This document shows, piece after piece, positions 1 to 10,805 of a stretch of DNA of 64,000 bases. Position 1 is the first letter of the stretch. Every line of letters begins with the position of its first letter. The position numbers and the translations under genes are program-made. Location of the stretch: positions 12,940,501-13,004,500 of the forward strand of contig BSBM01000994.1 of assembly GCA_027924585.1 (NCBI GenBank). Direction: 5' to 3'. A model generated the notes under the pieces. The model saw only the letters and a program-made list of their open reading frames with translations, did not search any database and had not been told where the DNA came from. This DNA is from Larix kaempferi. Its lineage: Eukaryota; Streptophyta; Pinopsida; Pinales; Pinaceae.

Positions 1-324
1 CATTTGGAGCTTCCTATCCCAAGATATGACCTTTTTCCCAAGGTCACCTGATTTTGACTCAGATCTGGAAGAGGCAGAAACCCTATATTGTACAGATCAT
101 AAATCACAAAGTACAACGAACTAGAGGTTGTCCTTTGGACACAAGATACCTAGAGATCTTAGCTTCGGCCTGTAACAATTTCAGATCCGAAAACTTCGCC
201 AAAACGGATTTATAGCGAAAGTGCTACAATGACTGGTTTTTGCTATATCAAGCCCTAGCATCGTAAGTGCAACAAGTGTCATACATGCCATATCATGCCT
301 TCTTTCAGGCTAGCTCTGATACCA
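1..324 (-). mobile_element. Untranslated leader of a truncated Copia element
   Basis: This is the stretch just inside the 5' LTR of a minus-strand Copia element. It corresponds in position to 55378-55951 of the complete element at 49-56.5 kb and ends in the same primer binding site. No coding frame is visible because the gag gene would lie to the left of the window. The call rests on the LTR and primer site at its right edge. The leader sequence itself is diverged from the other copies. Confidence 0.7.
313..324 (-). promoter_or_regulatory. Primer binding site of the left-edge Copia element
   Basis: The minus strand reads TGGTATCAGAGC directly next to the LTR end. This is the initiator-methionine tRNA primer site used by plant Copia elements. 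It fixes the element's orientation as minus and shows that 325-974 is its 5' LTR. Confidence 0.85.
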
Positions 325-974
325 TGTTAAATTTTCTGAATTTACTTCAATATGATCTAGGATCTTAACTGAGAGAACAACATGTACAGCATATCTACAG
401 CATATCAATCATGGAGACAATAATGCAAGCACACAAGAGACACAAAGATTTACTTGGGGAAAACCATAAAGGTGAAAAACCCCAATAACTTCCTCAGAGA
501 TAGATAGAGCAATGATACAACCAACCAAGAGAGATAGCCATAACCTAGCAGCAGATCCTCCTCCTCCATAAGTGCGCCACTCCTCCTTGAGTGCATGTGT
601 GAGAAGTGAGTGAGCAAATAGAGTGCCTCCCGCACTCTATTTATACTTGACTTAACTTGCCTTTTTACCTAACTCATGTAGGCTCGAACTTAACCACATA
701 ACATAATGCTGAGTGGGCCGACCCCCAATAGGGTGGTCTAATAACCCTTTTACCCACATGGCCGACCCCCAATAGGGTGGTCTAATAACCCTTTGACCCA
801 CATGACTTATACAGGGCCGACCCCAAATAAGGTGGTCTAATAACCCATTAAGTATAAGTTACGACACTTACAATATAAATGACGACACTTCCTTATAGAG
901 GAATAATACCATCTCTATAGGAATACAATATACATATATGTGAAATACATTCCGAAGTTACATATACATCAACA
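325..974 (-). repeat. 5' LTR of the left-edge Copia element
   Basis: About 650 bp bounded by TGTTAAATTTTC on the left and ACATCAACA on the right in plus-strand reading, giving TG...CA ends. It matches the LTRs at 49175-49782 and 55952-56559 in order and content: a cgcactctatttata core, ggccgaccccaaataaggtgg blocks, cattccgaagttacatatac near the end. A TATTTATA box lies at 638-645 (TATAAATA on the coding strand). It has two to three tandem copies of a gaccccnaatagggtggtct block at 718-845, where the young element has one. Confidence 0.85.
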
Positions 975-1115
975 AATAAAAGTTGGGACAAACTATTTTT
1001 ATATGTTATAACTTTTCACCTTAAAATTTTGAACAATTACAAATGAAAATTGCAATTTTGAACACTTTTCAAATCAGAAATTGCATTTTTTTATTTTAAA
1101 TTCATGTTTGAAGGT
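975..1115 (+). repeat. Fragment of the palindrome-repeat family, tail part
   Basis: The sequence gttgggacaaactattttta followed by an AT-rich gaacaattacaaatgaaaat tract matches the tail of the repeats at 8303-9470 and 15985-17345. The left-edge Copia element therefore inserted into a copy of this repeat. Confidence 0.6.
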
Positions 1116-1179
1116 TATATATTCATACCTCCCATCTAGCATGAAGGGCTTTAATTAAAAAATAATAATAACTAACAAC

Positions 1180-1335
1180 ACTTTTCATTCTTTTTATGAG
1201 ATTTCATTCTATTTGGAAAAAGAGAAAATAGAATTAATGCTTCGATTTAAAAAAACAAAGGGAAAGAATGTTTCTATTTTAAAAAAAAAGAATGTTTCTA
1301 TTAAAAAAAAGAAAAAGAAAGAATATAATAGTTTT
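1180..1335 (-). repeat. Degenerate ~25-30 bp A/T-rich repeats
   Basis: Several copies of a word like aaaaagaatgtttctatt follow one another. The reverse complement (aatagaaacattctttcttt) recurs at 11720-11860 and 46000-46090. The unit 1335-1425 just after it also matches the reverse complement of about 45890-45965, so a longer dispersed repeat is involved. No coding content. Confidence 0.55.
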
Positions 1336-1424
1336 CGTATAATGCTACTATAATGATACTAATGTAAATGTGTAAAGTGACTTATTTACAATTACTTCTA
1401 CAAGTAAACTTCAGTTCGAAGAGC

Positions 1425-2400
1425 ATTGTCCCCCGGCTGTGGATGTCAGCATGATCTATGGGGCCATACTCCCAGCATGTGGAGAGCATGAGGGGAGGGA
1501 TCCTCTCACCCTGTGCCCTTAATGCTACACGCGTTACCCTTCCCGGTCTCAGACCTGCCGATGATGATGCTTGCCTCCACACTTGTCTGGCCGCCCATCC
1601 ACCTGCCCTACCATCTATCTGCCTCTATAGCTGGCCACCCCCACACTTGTGGCTTAATGGCATCCCTCTGCACTATCGCTCACAAGTCCCCTCGCATTTA
1701 CTTTATCCGCTAACCTGGTACATCTTGACCGCATCTCGTCCCTCTGCGCATTCATTTCGGCCCTTGACTCTTTCAATTCTACTCTCTACGCTTAACTATG
1801 GCTCATGCGAACACCAGCCATGTCATACACACTCCTTGCTATTTAAATGATTCCATGCACACCATAGACGACACTCAGTCTGCCTCCTCGAACCTTTGGT
1901 TCGGCTCTGTTCATCCTTATCTTCAGCTCCACTTCTTGTTCTGGTCCCTCATGGCTTCTTCTGCCATTACCAAGTCCTGTGGCTTTTCACGTTGATGTGG
2001 GGGGAATCGTTGCTCTAGGATCTAGAGCACCCTAAGCTCTAGCGATGGTTTTCACACTGGCATTTCCTTTGCCATTCGCAATGTTATTGAAGACTGGGAG
2101 GGGCAACTGGTGGTGAATCACTTGGCCTCCGGTTCCAATGGTGATTCAATAAATCACTATTGGCTCATGATTCCATGAAGGATATGTTTGGGAAGGTTCT
2201 AGACGCCATGCTAGGAAACTGGGGTTCTACTCGGAACCAAATGCTGGCCTCCAGAGCTAAGCTCATTGCCCTAGATGAAAGTCTAGCTAATCTTGACACC
2301 ACCTTCTCCTGGAGCCAACACCTGATTGTAAGTCAAAGCCCGGTCCAGGTCGACTCTGCTGGCAAAGGCGATGGCGGCCCTTCCTGTGTCTCTGCGGCCC
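1425..2400. other. Unrecognised stretch with a short open frame
   Basis: This GC-richer segment carries a 92-codon plus-strand frame at 2160-2438 beginning with MAHDSMKDMFGKVLDAMLGN. It has mixed composition that looks protein-like, but its end runs into the flanking palindrome repeat. I see no domain, splice signals or partner exons. It could be a captured gene fragment or chance. Frames at 1458-1850 look like random readthrough of C-rich sequence. Confidence 0.25.
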
Positions 2401-2985
2401 TGCTATACTCAATGTTCCAAATCAAATATGCCACATGACATAGTATGATTGTTCCACGTGTCACCCTAGCATACTAGATATCAACATTTTACCAACAAAA
2501 TTTATAGACGTTTTGCTTTAAAGACTTTGCTCGCAAATGAAAATATTCTCAGAGAAAGAGCGGTCTCTCTTTCTCCAATGTGTTCTACTGTTATAATTCC
2601 CTCCTAATTGAAGGGTTGGCCGAACCTTCTTATTCCCCACATTATTTTCATAATAGTTCGACAATGCAAGAAGGGTCGAAGGGTCGGTCGACCCTTCTTA
2701 TTACCAATATTCTTTTCACAATATTTTAATACTGCAAGAAGGGTCAGCCGATTCTTCTTGTTTTCTCCATTATGGATATAGCTGAATTGTTGGATAAGCG
2801 TTTTCACCATTAAGTACGAAAAGAAGGGGTGGCCGATCCTTCATGTCGAAAAACGGGTGTCGGTACAAACCATTTTTATATCTTATAACTTAGCCGTTTT
2901 ACTTGTTATTCTAACAATGACTTGAATATTTTAGACATTCATTTTTTCACATTAAAATTTAGAACATTTATGAAATAAAACCCCG
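2401..2985 (+). repeat. Palindrome repeat upstream of copy A (LTR-like, left flank)
   Basis: It begins TGCTATACTCAATGTTCC, exactly as the copy at 8303 downstream of the gene begins. It then has a CCACGTGTCA G-box (2454-2463) and a tcagagaaagagcggtctct block. Imperfect palindromes of the form AAGAAGGGTCGG/CCGACCCTTCTT follow, separated by a conserved attcccaatattattttcat spacer. It ends near ttagaacatttatgaa, where the gene leader starts. Direct copies on both sides of the gene suggest LTRs, but I could not define a matching 3' end, so this remains an inference. Confidence 0.6.
2454..2463 (+). promoter_or_regulatory. G-box (CCACGTGTCA) in the palindrome repeat
   Basis: CCACGTGTCA has the CACGTG core bound by plant bZIP and bHLH factors. 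It sits at the same place, 50-60 bp from the repeat start, in the copies at 8356-8365, 12179-12188, 15998-16007 and (reverse) 59735-59744. Conservation across diverged copies suggests function, but activity is not shown by sequence. Confidence 0.5.
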
Positions 2986-3798
2986 CAACCTTTCTTTTCC
3001 TTCGTGCATGTTTAATTTTTAACCGTCGATTTGTCTTGATCCCGTAGATGATATTACAGTGGGTGATGTAAATGAATTTTAGTTTTCCATTTTTTGACTG
3101 TTTTTCTAAAGTTACGGGAAGCTTTGAGTTTTCCCACCAAATCGTTTTCATCCTGCAATCCCACTTATTTCTTATTGCGGGACTTTGTAAATAGATTTTG
3201 AACTTTTTGTTCTGCAACCCTTAATTGCAAATTGCAGAAAAGTGGTTCAAGTAATAAGGTGTGTTGTGTGGCCCCACAACTCGAAACCCTCAATTGCAGA
3301 TTGTGAAATATTATTTGAATTATAAAAGGTTGTTTGTGATCCTGCACTTCACAACTGGAATTTGTGGATTGCGGATTGCGGGAACCCCTTTTATTATTGG
3401 TTTTCTAAGTTGTGATCCCGCAACCCTCGACCCACAATAACGGATTGCGGGTTGCAGTAACAATGTACATAGTTCCAAAATAAAACTCCTGCAACTTGAC
3501 CCTACATCCCGCAAGGTTTAATCTCAGTCGTTGATTCGTTTTCATCCTACGGTCTAGATTTAGCCCAAAAGTTATAAATATGTGATTTTCCCTATTTTTC
3601 CTTGTCATTTTTACTTTTGGAAATTACCCTGCTGCTTGAATTTTACTATGAAGTTTTTACCGTGTCTGTTACCCATTATTTTCAGCTGAAACATGTTGTT
3701 TTTGCTCATTCCTCTTATTCGGTTATCTACTATTTCGAGATTTTGAATTGTTTTATATTTTTGTTCATTCATTTATCAGAAACCCTCTAGTTTCAAGC
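2986..3798 (+). promoter_or_regulatory. Leader/promoter region of copy A
   Basis: This stretch repeats words such as gcggattgcggg with inverted partners cccgcaaccc, so it can fold. A TATAAATA box lies at 3573-3580, about 220 bp before the first ATG. The same leader, including the box region and the following tttactg, recurs at 24436-24810 and 25432-25795, detached from any gene. That makes it a defined module of the element. The promoter role is inferred from the TATA box and position. Confidence 0.5.
3573..3580 (+). promoter_or_regulatory. TATA box candidate for copy A
   Basis: TATAAATA followed by tgtgatttt. The equivalent position in the detached leader copies reads aataaatatgtg (near 24707 and 25702), so the box has decayed there. 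Confidence 0.4.
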
Positions 3799-6700
3799 AT
3801 GTCGAGCAATACACGTTGTAAAATTGCTCCGAAGGATTTACTAAACAAAGACCCAAATTTTGGTATTTTCTCGGACACTAGTGATAAAATCACTGAAACC
3901 TATCGGCTAGACTGGTCCAGAATCTATTCAATTTTTGATAGTGATGACCTGTCAAACATTCAGAATGACCAGCTGGCGTATGACAAAATTAGGGATTCCT
4001 AGCTTCATTCCATTGCTGCTAGACCCGCTATCTTGCCTTATACTTATGCGGTTTAATGGATTGTGGATCACGCTAACCCTAAAAACTAGTCATTTAATGA
4101 CAGTGCAGGGTCACAATTGGATACCTTCCTCCCTAAGGATTTCATCAGAGCATATGCTCTTAAATGGTCTATGGAATCTCTTAACGTTGAGTTCATGGAA
4201 TCTTCTAAGACCAGGTACAATTTCAATGAAATGTTGAAGTCATGGATGAATAAACCTGACAGTTTCATCCGTAGGGCTGATAACTTGTACCTAGTTTCCT
4301 AGTTTAGAGAACCTTATTCCCTATTGGCTACAATGCTATGTAGACTCTATGGTCTCGCAAACTATTCTGTATTTAAAGCAGAGTGGGCTCTTATAGCCCA
4401 TCATGTTCTAACGATTGGTGAGTCATTCCCTTGGGCATCAATCTTGTCTTTCGAACTCAAAACAGCCATTCAAGCATATCAGATGGCACCGGCTGTGAAG
4501 AAGCCACATTTCTTCTTTTCAGCTTTTGTCGTTGATATATTTTGTGCAGAATTCCAATATCCAAACATCGGATGGACTTGGACTCCATCAGATCCTCCTG
4601 TCCATATTTATCATTCAGCATTATGGGAGAACAATTATATGCCTTTCATATATGACATTTGTGATCACTTCTTTGGAAGTATTTACTTCAAAATATTCAT
4701 AGAACAGGCTCCTACTTTCTCAGTTGATGCCAGAACCTTCACTACCACATTTGGTGACTGGCATGTGTGTGAATCCTTCTCATATGTCATAGTTTGGGGA
4801 GGCAGTACTATTCATCTGCTACCCAGGATAGTTCCTGACAGATTGGTCATTAAAGAGGTTTCCTATCAAACTGTTGCCGATGGTGTGTATTTAAAGCTAA
4901 GTGATCCTAATAGGAAGGCATGGCCTCAGTTCCCCTTGAACCTTGGGCGATTGGCCATCGCAAATTCAACTTGGGCTATAGTGTTGGGTGACAAAATTGC
5001 TGCTTTAAAATTGGGTTCTCTAACCAAAAGAAGACATGATCCTAAAGGTGTTCTAGATGCCCATTTCAAGCACAACCATGTGAGGGGTGGATTTGTTCAT
5101 GAAGAAATTCCTAATGACTCCATCTATCAGAGAGTAAATACTTTTGAGGAAGTCTTGGAAAGGGATAAGAGTAAAGATGAACAAAACCATATCATGCAAT
5201 ATCAACATGACCTTAAGACTATGGTTTTGAGCTGCAAAGCAATGGAAATAAACCTCATTGAGAAAGCAAGAAAGGATAGAGAGGAGAAAGAAGGTCAAAA
5301 AGCACCTGCTCCACTAATGCTGACCTGCAGTAAAGGGGATAAGGAAAAAGGTCTCATGGAATATGCTCGAGAGGTAAAGACTGCTAAACAATCGAAGGTA
5401 TTGATGCAAGCATCATAGTAATCAAAGCAGAAGTTATCTCAGATGACTTCGATGCTAGACACTCAACTAGTTGTAGTTGCTAATCTTACTGTTGATATTC
5501 AAGTGATTGTTGTAGTTACTCAGAGTGTCACCAAGCCAGCCAAAAGGCAGAAAACTCAGACTTCTGCATCTCAAATCCCTACCTTAAATATTAGTGGCAT
5601 TGATGTTGAAGATGAGGTACATTCTTTTGTGGCTCTGATTGAGGAAGTAATTGAAACTTCACAAAGAATTACAGATTTATTGAATGCTATTGAAGTGGAT
5701 GATTATGTCCCAGACCATCAGTTTCTTGAAACTACCCCTGCTGCTAACACCGCAACCTCAACACTTCTACTTCCATCTATTCAAATTCTTTCAACTTTGT
5801 CATCTGGGGTAACACCTCCATTCCCCATATCCCAGCTTTTCCATACTCTAACTACCATCACTAATCCATTCCCAGCCATCTCGATTCCACTTCCTATTTT
5901 TCCATCTACTTTTGCATAGATCCATTCTTTGACTGTCCCTCTGCAATCACCTACATTCATTTTATCACCACCAGATACTGATGAGAAAACTCCAGTTCCT
6001 CCTTCTTCATTACCAGCTGATGATATCCAAGTTCCACTTTTTGAATCCTTCACTTCAATTCCATCCCCAACTATTGCACCAACAGTTATTCAAAATATCC
6101 CTTCCACCCCAACTACTTCCCAAATAACTATGTCTTTACCTGCTCCTTCTCCTACTCAGACATCTTCATTGGTTTCAAGAGTAAATGTGACTTCATCATT
6201 TAGTAAATTGGTAGCTAAGTATGAATAAGACATTGTAGTCCCTCTTGGGGATTACTTCTACAACAGAGCTTCCGAGTCAGTGATATGGAAAGGTAAGAAG
6301 AGAAGCAGGGATCAAGGTGGATTTGAGGCACCTACTCCTAATCAAATAATTTGGACCAAGCAGTCTAATGAAATACAACAAGAAGCATTGGATGCTGCTG
6401 TAGCCATGGCTGCATTTGCAGGTGCAAACTATGATTCAGTGACAATGTTCAATAGGGAGATTGATTTAAAGAAAGAAGAGCTAAAGAAGCTTGAAGTGAA
6501 ATTGGCCAAAACCAATGAGGAACATGAATCTTATGTTATTGATATCAGGAAGGTATTTGAAGATATGTTTCAAGATCTGTAGTTGAAAAATACCTCTCTC
6601 GACATTAAATTACATGATGTATAAGTTGTAAATGCTGCCAATACACAAAGGATAGCTGAGCTAGAAAAACAATGTGAGGATGAAACTGCAAGTGCAGCCT

Positions 6701-7419
6701 CCTCTGCATTCTCTGGGTTTTTCCAGTTGGAGTTTAAGGATTTGGCCATTCAGGTCAATGATGAACACTGTAAGCTACTAGTTGAATTGTTTCATAGCTT
6801 GAATGATATCCAAGAAACTCACATTGTTTTTGGGAAGATGTTTGTTACTCTTGATCAGCAGGTAGCTAAAAGACAGCAGGCCTTTAAGGCCAATGAAGAT
6901 ATTGTGCAATGGAAGAGGTACATTAAGGAGAGACCTGAGAATATTCCTACTCTCACTAGTTTCCAACTGAAGAAAATCATAACTACATTGCACACTTGTC
7001 ATGATCTAAATGATATGGTTGGAGATACTATCCAGAAAGCACAAGGTGTTTGCGGAAGGAGATGGTACATTGTGGATAGCATCATGGAGAACTTGCAGTT
7101 CCCTACCATGGACCTCATTGAAAGAGCTTGTCCACCAAAGTTGGTGCTAGAATACATTGAACGTCGATGCGAGGAAGCTAAAGAGAAGATCTAGCACCTC
7201 GAGCATATCAAGATTGATGACGTGGATCAATTAATCAGGAAACCTGTTGCCATTGAGGGAATGATCCACATTTTTATTGGTATTTGGCATAATTTGGCTA
7301 AAAACAAGCTGGAAACTTTTACGTGTGATGCCCAGCTAGGGCTTGAGTCGGTCAATTATCCAAATATAGATGAATTGTTAGAAATTGCAGCCATGTGGCA
7401 AGATTTTCTTGGCCATTAG
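3799..7419 (+). pseudogene. Copy A of an unrecognised long coiled-coil protein gene
   Basis: One reading frame of about 1,206 codons runs from ATG 3799 to TAG 7417 without any frameshift. It is broken by eleven internal stops: TAG at 4000, TAA 4054, TAG 4087, TAG 4300, TAG 5416, TAA 5419, TAG 5917, TAA 6226, TAG 6580, TAA 6622 and TAG 7192. The longest open piece is 4324-5418. In order it shows an N-terminal region shared with copies B and C (3.8-5.0 kb), a charged Lys/Glu helix (5.1-5.4 kb) and a Pro/Ser/Thr-rich linker (5.7-6.2 kb). A basic KGKKRSR motif that could be a nuclear signal (about 6286-6306) and coiled coils (6.45-6.9 kb) follow, then a conserved-looking C-terminus. No gag zinc knuckle, protease, integrase or polymerase motif is seen. 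I do not recognise the family. Frame integrity shows it was recently coding; in standard code it is dead. Confidence 0.7.
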
Positions 7420-8302
7420 CCTAGTTCGATTTTTGAAATCCCTTTTTTGGGGGAATTTATCCTTTGTAACAAAATTGTAATTATTATTTAAAGGGTAGTT
7501 CTCTCGTAGGCTAGGGATCATGATGGAATTTGGAGGAGAAAATCAACAGAAGAGACTGGGCATACTCTGGTTAATGTAGGGCTTGTAATTTCTTGCAAAC
7601 TTTCAGTAATACAATTATGTTATTCTCTTGAATACTCTTTTGTCTATTAATCAAATTTCTTTGATCAATATTGACTTTCACTTTCAGGTTGTTTATCAAT
7701 ACTGTTTAATCTTTTGCAATCTATAATTACATTGATCTACAGTTTTGATTATTCTCTACTTATGATCTGTGTATCCTTAATGTTTTAAAAGAATTTATTC
7801 AATTAAAACTTTTAGCTATTTCTGCAAATGGTTTTTATAGAAAATTATAATTGATGTTATTTTTTCAATTGACATATTAGTTACAGGTCAATCTTGAATG
7901 CGCTTTAACCCTTAATTTTCCATCGGTTAATTTTAATTGGTTGATAGTAATTTGAGCAAATAAGTAATTAATCTCCTTTATAGTGTTCATGAATGTTGAT
8001 TTTCACTTCAGATTATTTATGAACATTGTTTAATTTTTGCAATCAATAATCCATACATTGATCTACAGTTTGGATTTGTCTTTACTAATGATCTGTGTGT
8101 CTTTTATGTTTGAAGTCAATTTATTTAATTAAAGCATTTATCTATTTCTGCAAATGATTAACATAAATTAATAAATTCATGTTAATTTTTCAATTAGCAT
8201 TTCCAACTACAGGGTAATCTTGCATGTGCCTAATCCTTAAAACTACTATCAGTGAATTTTAATTTCCTGATTGTGTTGTGGTTAAACCAACATTAGTAAC
8301 CT
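7420..8302 (+). repeat. 3' flank of copy A with an internal ~300 bp tandem duplication
   Basis: About 7667-7975 and 7985-8260 are two diverged copies of one block (cattgatctacagttt, tgatctgtgt, tatttctgcaaatg occur in both, same order). The second copy also matches, in reverse, 59880-60030 downstream of copy C. The match runs up to ggttaaacc...ttagtaacc, after which both continue into the palindrome repeat. So A and C share one 3' end. No reading frame. Confidence 0.65.
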
Positions 8303-9470
8303 TGCTATACTCAATGTTCCAAATCAAATATTCCACATGTCTCAATAAGATCATTCCACGTGTCACACTAGGCTAGCAGATATTAACATTTTAACAACAA
8401 AATTTATACAATTTTTGCTTTAAATACTTTGCTGGCAAGTATAAATATTCTCAGAGAAAGAGCGACCGCTCTTTCTCCAAGGTTTTCTATGGTTACAATT
8501 CCCTCCTAAATGAAGGGTTGACCGAACCTTCTTATTCGCAATATTCATTTCATAATAGTTCGACACTGCAAGAAGGGTTGGTCAATCCTTCTTGTATTCT
8601 CCATTGTGGCTATAGCTGAATTGTTGGATAATGTTTTTCACAATTAATTACGAAAAGAAGGGGCAGACGATCCTTCTTATCGTAAAATGGAAGTCAGGAC
8701 AAACCATTTTTATATGATATAACTTCCAAGGTGTTCTATTTTTACAATTCCCTCGTAATTGAAGGGTCGACCGCCCCATCCTATTCCCAATATTATTTTT
8801 ATAATAGTTCGACACTCCCAAAAGGGTCAACCGACCCTTCTTACTCCCAATATTACTTTCATATTAGTTCGACACTACAAGAAGGGTCACTCGATCCTTA
8901 TTGTATTATACATTATGGATATAGCTCAATTGTTGGATAAATGTTTTCACAGCTAACTACGAAAAGAAGGGGTGATCGATCCTTCTTGTCGAAAAATGAA
9001 AGTTGGGACAACCATTTTTATAACTTTTCAGCTTACATTTTGAACATTTACAAATGCAAATTGTAATTTTCAAATAAAAATTTGAATTTTTTGATTTGAA
9101 ATGGACACATTTCAAATCAGAAATTGCATTTTTTAATTTTAAATTCACAGTTTCCAAATGAGAATTTTCATTATTTGATTTCAAATTCACCCTTTTCAAA
9201 TCAAATTTTGCATTTTTTTATTTGAAATACACACTTTTCAAATCAAAATTTGCATTTTTTTTATTTGAAATTCACACTTTCTAAACTGAAATTCATAGTT
9301 TTATAACAAAAAACTACAATTTTAAGGTTCATAGGTAGTCAAAAACCACACTATTTGAATTCAAAACACACTTTTCAAAGACAATTTTGCCATTTTCAGA
9401 ACCTGTTTTTGCACTTTAGAAAGGTTGATATTGACACTTTCAAAGGCTAAAGATGCTCAACGTTTTGGAT
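8303..9470 (+). repeat. Palindrome repeat downstream of copy A (LTR-like, right flank)
   Basis: Starts TGCTATACTCAATGTTCC as at 2401. It has a G-box at 8356-8365 and several AAGAAGGGTCGG-type palindromes between 8510 and 8990, each separated by the conserved attcccaatattattttcat-like spacer. A simple-sequence tail of alternating tttgaaattcacac and caaatcaaaa words runs from 9040 to 9470. The tail also occurs at 16985-17345 and is shorter at 58590-58760. Confidence 0.65.
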
Positions 9471-9506
9471 TGTCCTTGTCAGTCACTGAAGGTTGGCAAC
9501 ATCTTT

Positions 9507-9668
9507 TATTCAGACAGATGTAGGCTCATTTGAAGGGACGGTAGTGGAGTTGCCACATTTAATACTCTGCAGCTCAATGCTTAGCTTTCGCCATCTACAC
9601 CTCTATCAACCATCATGACAGTACTATTCAGACAGATGCAGGCTCGTTTGAAGGGACGATAGTGGAGG
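9507..9668 (+). repeat. Two 43-bp repeats 117 bp apart
   Basis: The block ttattcagacagatgtaggc...gacggtagtggag at 9507-9550 returns almost unchanged at 9624-9668. The sequence between them is not repeated. No function is evident. Confidence 0.6.
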
Positions 9669-9739
9669 ATGACACTAGGAAAGGGTTAGCCAAACGCCCT
9701 GTAACGTCATGCCTCCAATAAATTACTCCCTCAATCATT

Positions 9740-10640
9740 ATGCTGGTGCCGGTTTACACAATTTGTTTCTATCATTGCTTCCTTAAGCATAACTGCCTAT
9801 GTGTTGAAGGCAATAATTTTGGTTGTACTGTGTTTCCGAGCAAGTACTCCAAAATGATTTTCAATTGTACAAGATGGCCTTTTACATGGATTTTGAATCA
9901 TTCAATCTCTACAAAGCCATTAATAGAAATCCTCTTGTATGTGTGGGCTTCTGTGATAATCTCTGGGAGTCAGGTCGGCTCTTCGCCCTGCTTTCCATAA
10001 AAATTCCTATAAACATTTTCAATGGAGTAGGTGACCTCCATTTGAGAGAGCTGCAATTTAAAGATTGGCAAAACTTCTGGGTGGATTTATGGTGGTTCAG
10101 TTTTTTTAATTGGTATATCATGGCTTCCCATATGAGGGCGTGTAGACATAGGGTATCCAGCAGGGGTGTAGGGTCTTCACCACCAGGGGGGGAAGTTTCT
10201 CTCAGGGAGAAGGCTCATCTCAACAGCACACCATGGGGATGGAAGAGTCTTTCCCACAGACCTTCAAATGGGGGGCTCAGTATCTAGCAGAGATGCCTAC
10301 CCCAATAGAGGCATAGATAGCACAACCGCAAATTATCCCTTCTCCAGGAATACGAAGCCCACTTGGGACGGAAATTAATCGCCAACCCCTACTGGGCAGT
10401 GAGGATCTTGTTCGCTCGTGAAATTCAAGCGATGAACTAGCTAGCTCACGGCCTCCGTGAAGCCCTTCAAATTATAAAAGGCGGCCAACAAACTCATTCG
10501 GTCGGTGTTCGCTTGCTCAAGTCTGCTATCAAATATTACATGGATACCTCGAGGGACTTCCCTCATGAAGAACCAGTTTCCCCACGGGGGGAGCAACCTG
10601 CTCCCTGATTGGTCTTCTCGGTCCACGTTCGTGCCAGTCT
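9740..10640 (+). other. Unrecognised stretch, possible decayed coding fragment
   Basis: A 154-codon plus-strand frame covers 9823-10287 and includes a Trp/Phe-rich part (residues near LQFKDWQNFWVDLWWFSFFN). Its last third is G-rich sequence that looks non-coding. A shorter minus frame lies at 10441-10626. I see no domain, no splice sites and no matching copy elsewhere in the window. It could be a transposon remnant. Confidence 0.2.
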
Positions 10641-10805
10641 TGGTGGTCAGCGTCTAGCTCGCTTGTGGCTCGCTGTTTTTTCTATGGATTTTTGTTGGTG
10701 GCTCGCTTTTTTTTTTCTGTGTATTTTGCCATGTCTTTGGAAGTTTAGTCTCGGTGAAGACTTTGGATGTTAGCGTGGTTTTGTTATGGGGGCTGCTCGG
10801 TTAAT

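Noticed and set aside
313-324. tRNA fragment or tRNA gene at the GGTATCAGAGC sites
   Set aside because: Only 12-13 bases complementary to the tRNA 3' end are present, next to LTR ends; these are primer binding sites.
1458-1850. A 130-codon C-rich frame as a gene
   Set aside because: No ATG context, motif, splice border or matching copy; composition is that of Pro/Leu/Ser readthrough in CT-rich DNA.
3799-7419. Reassigned genetic code (TAA and TAG read as glutamine) in copy A
   Set aside because: Copy B of the same family has TGA and other stops in frame. The neighbouring Copia elements use normal stops and show CAG to TAG decay. Plants use the standard code. Deamination explains the pattern.
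8510-8990. CRISPR-like array (palindromic repeats with ~36-bp spacers)
   Set aside because: The spacers are the same sequence each time, not unique, and the context is a eukaryotic retroelement-rich region without cas genes.
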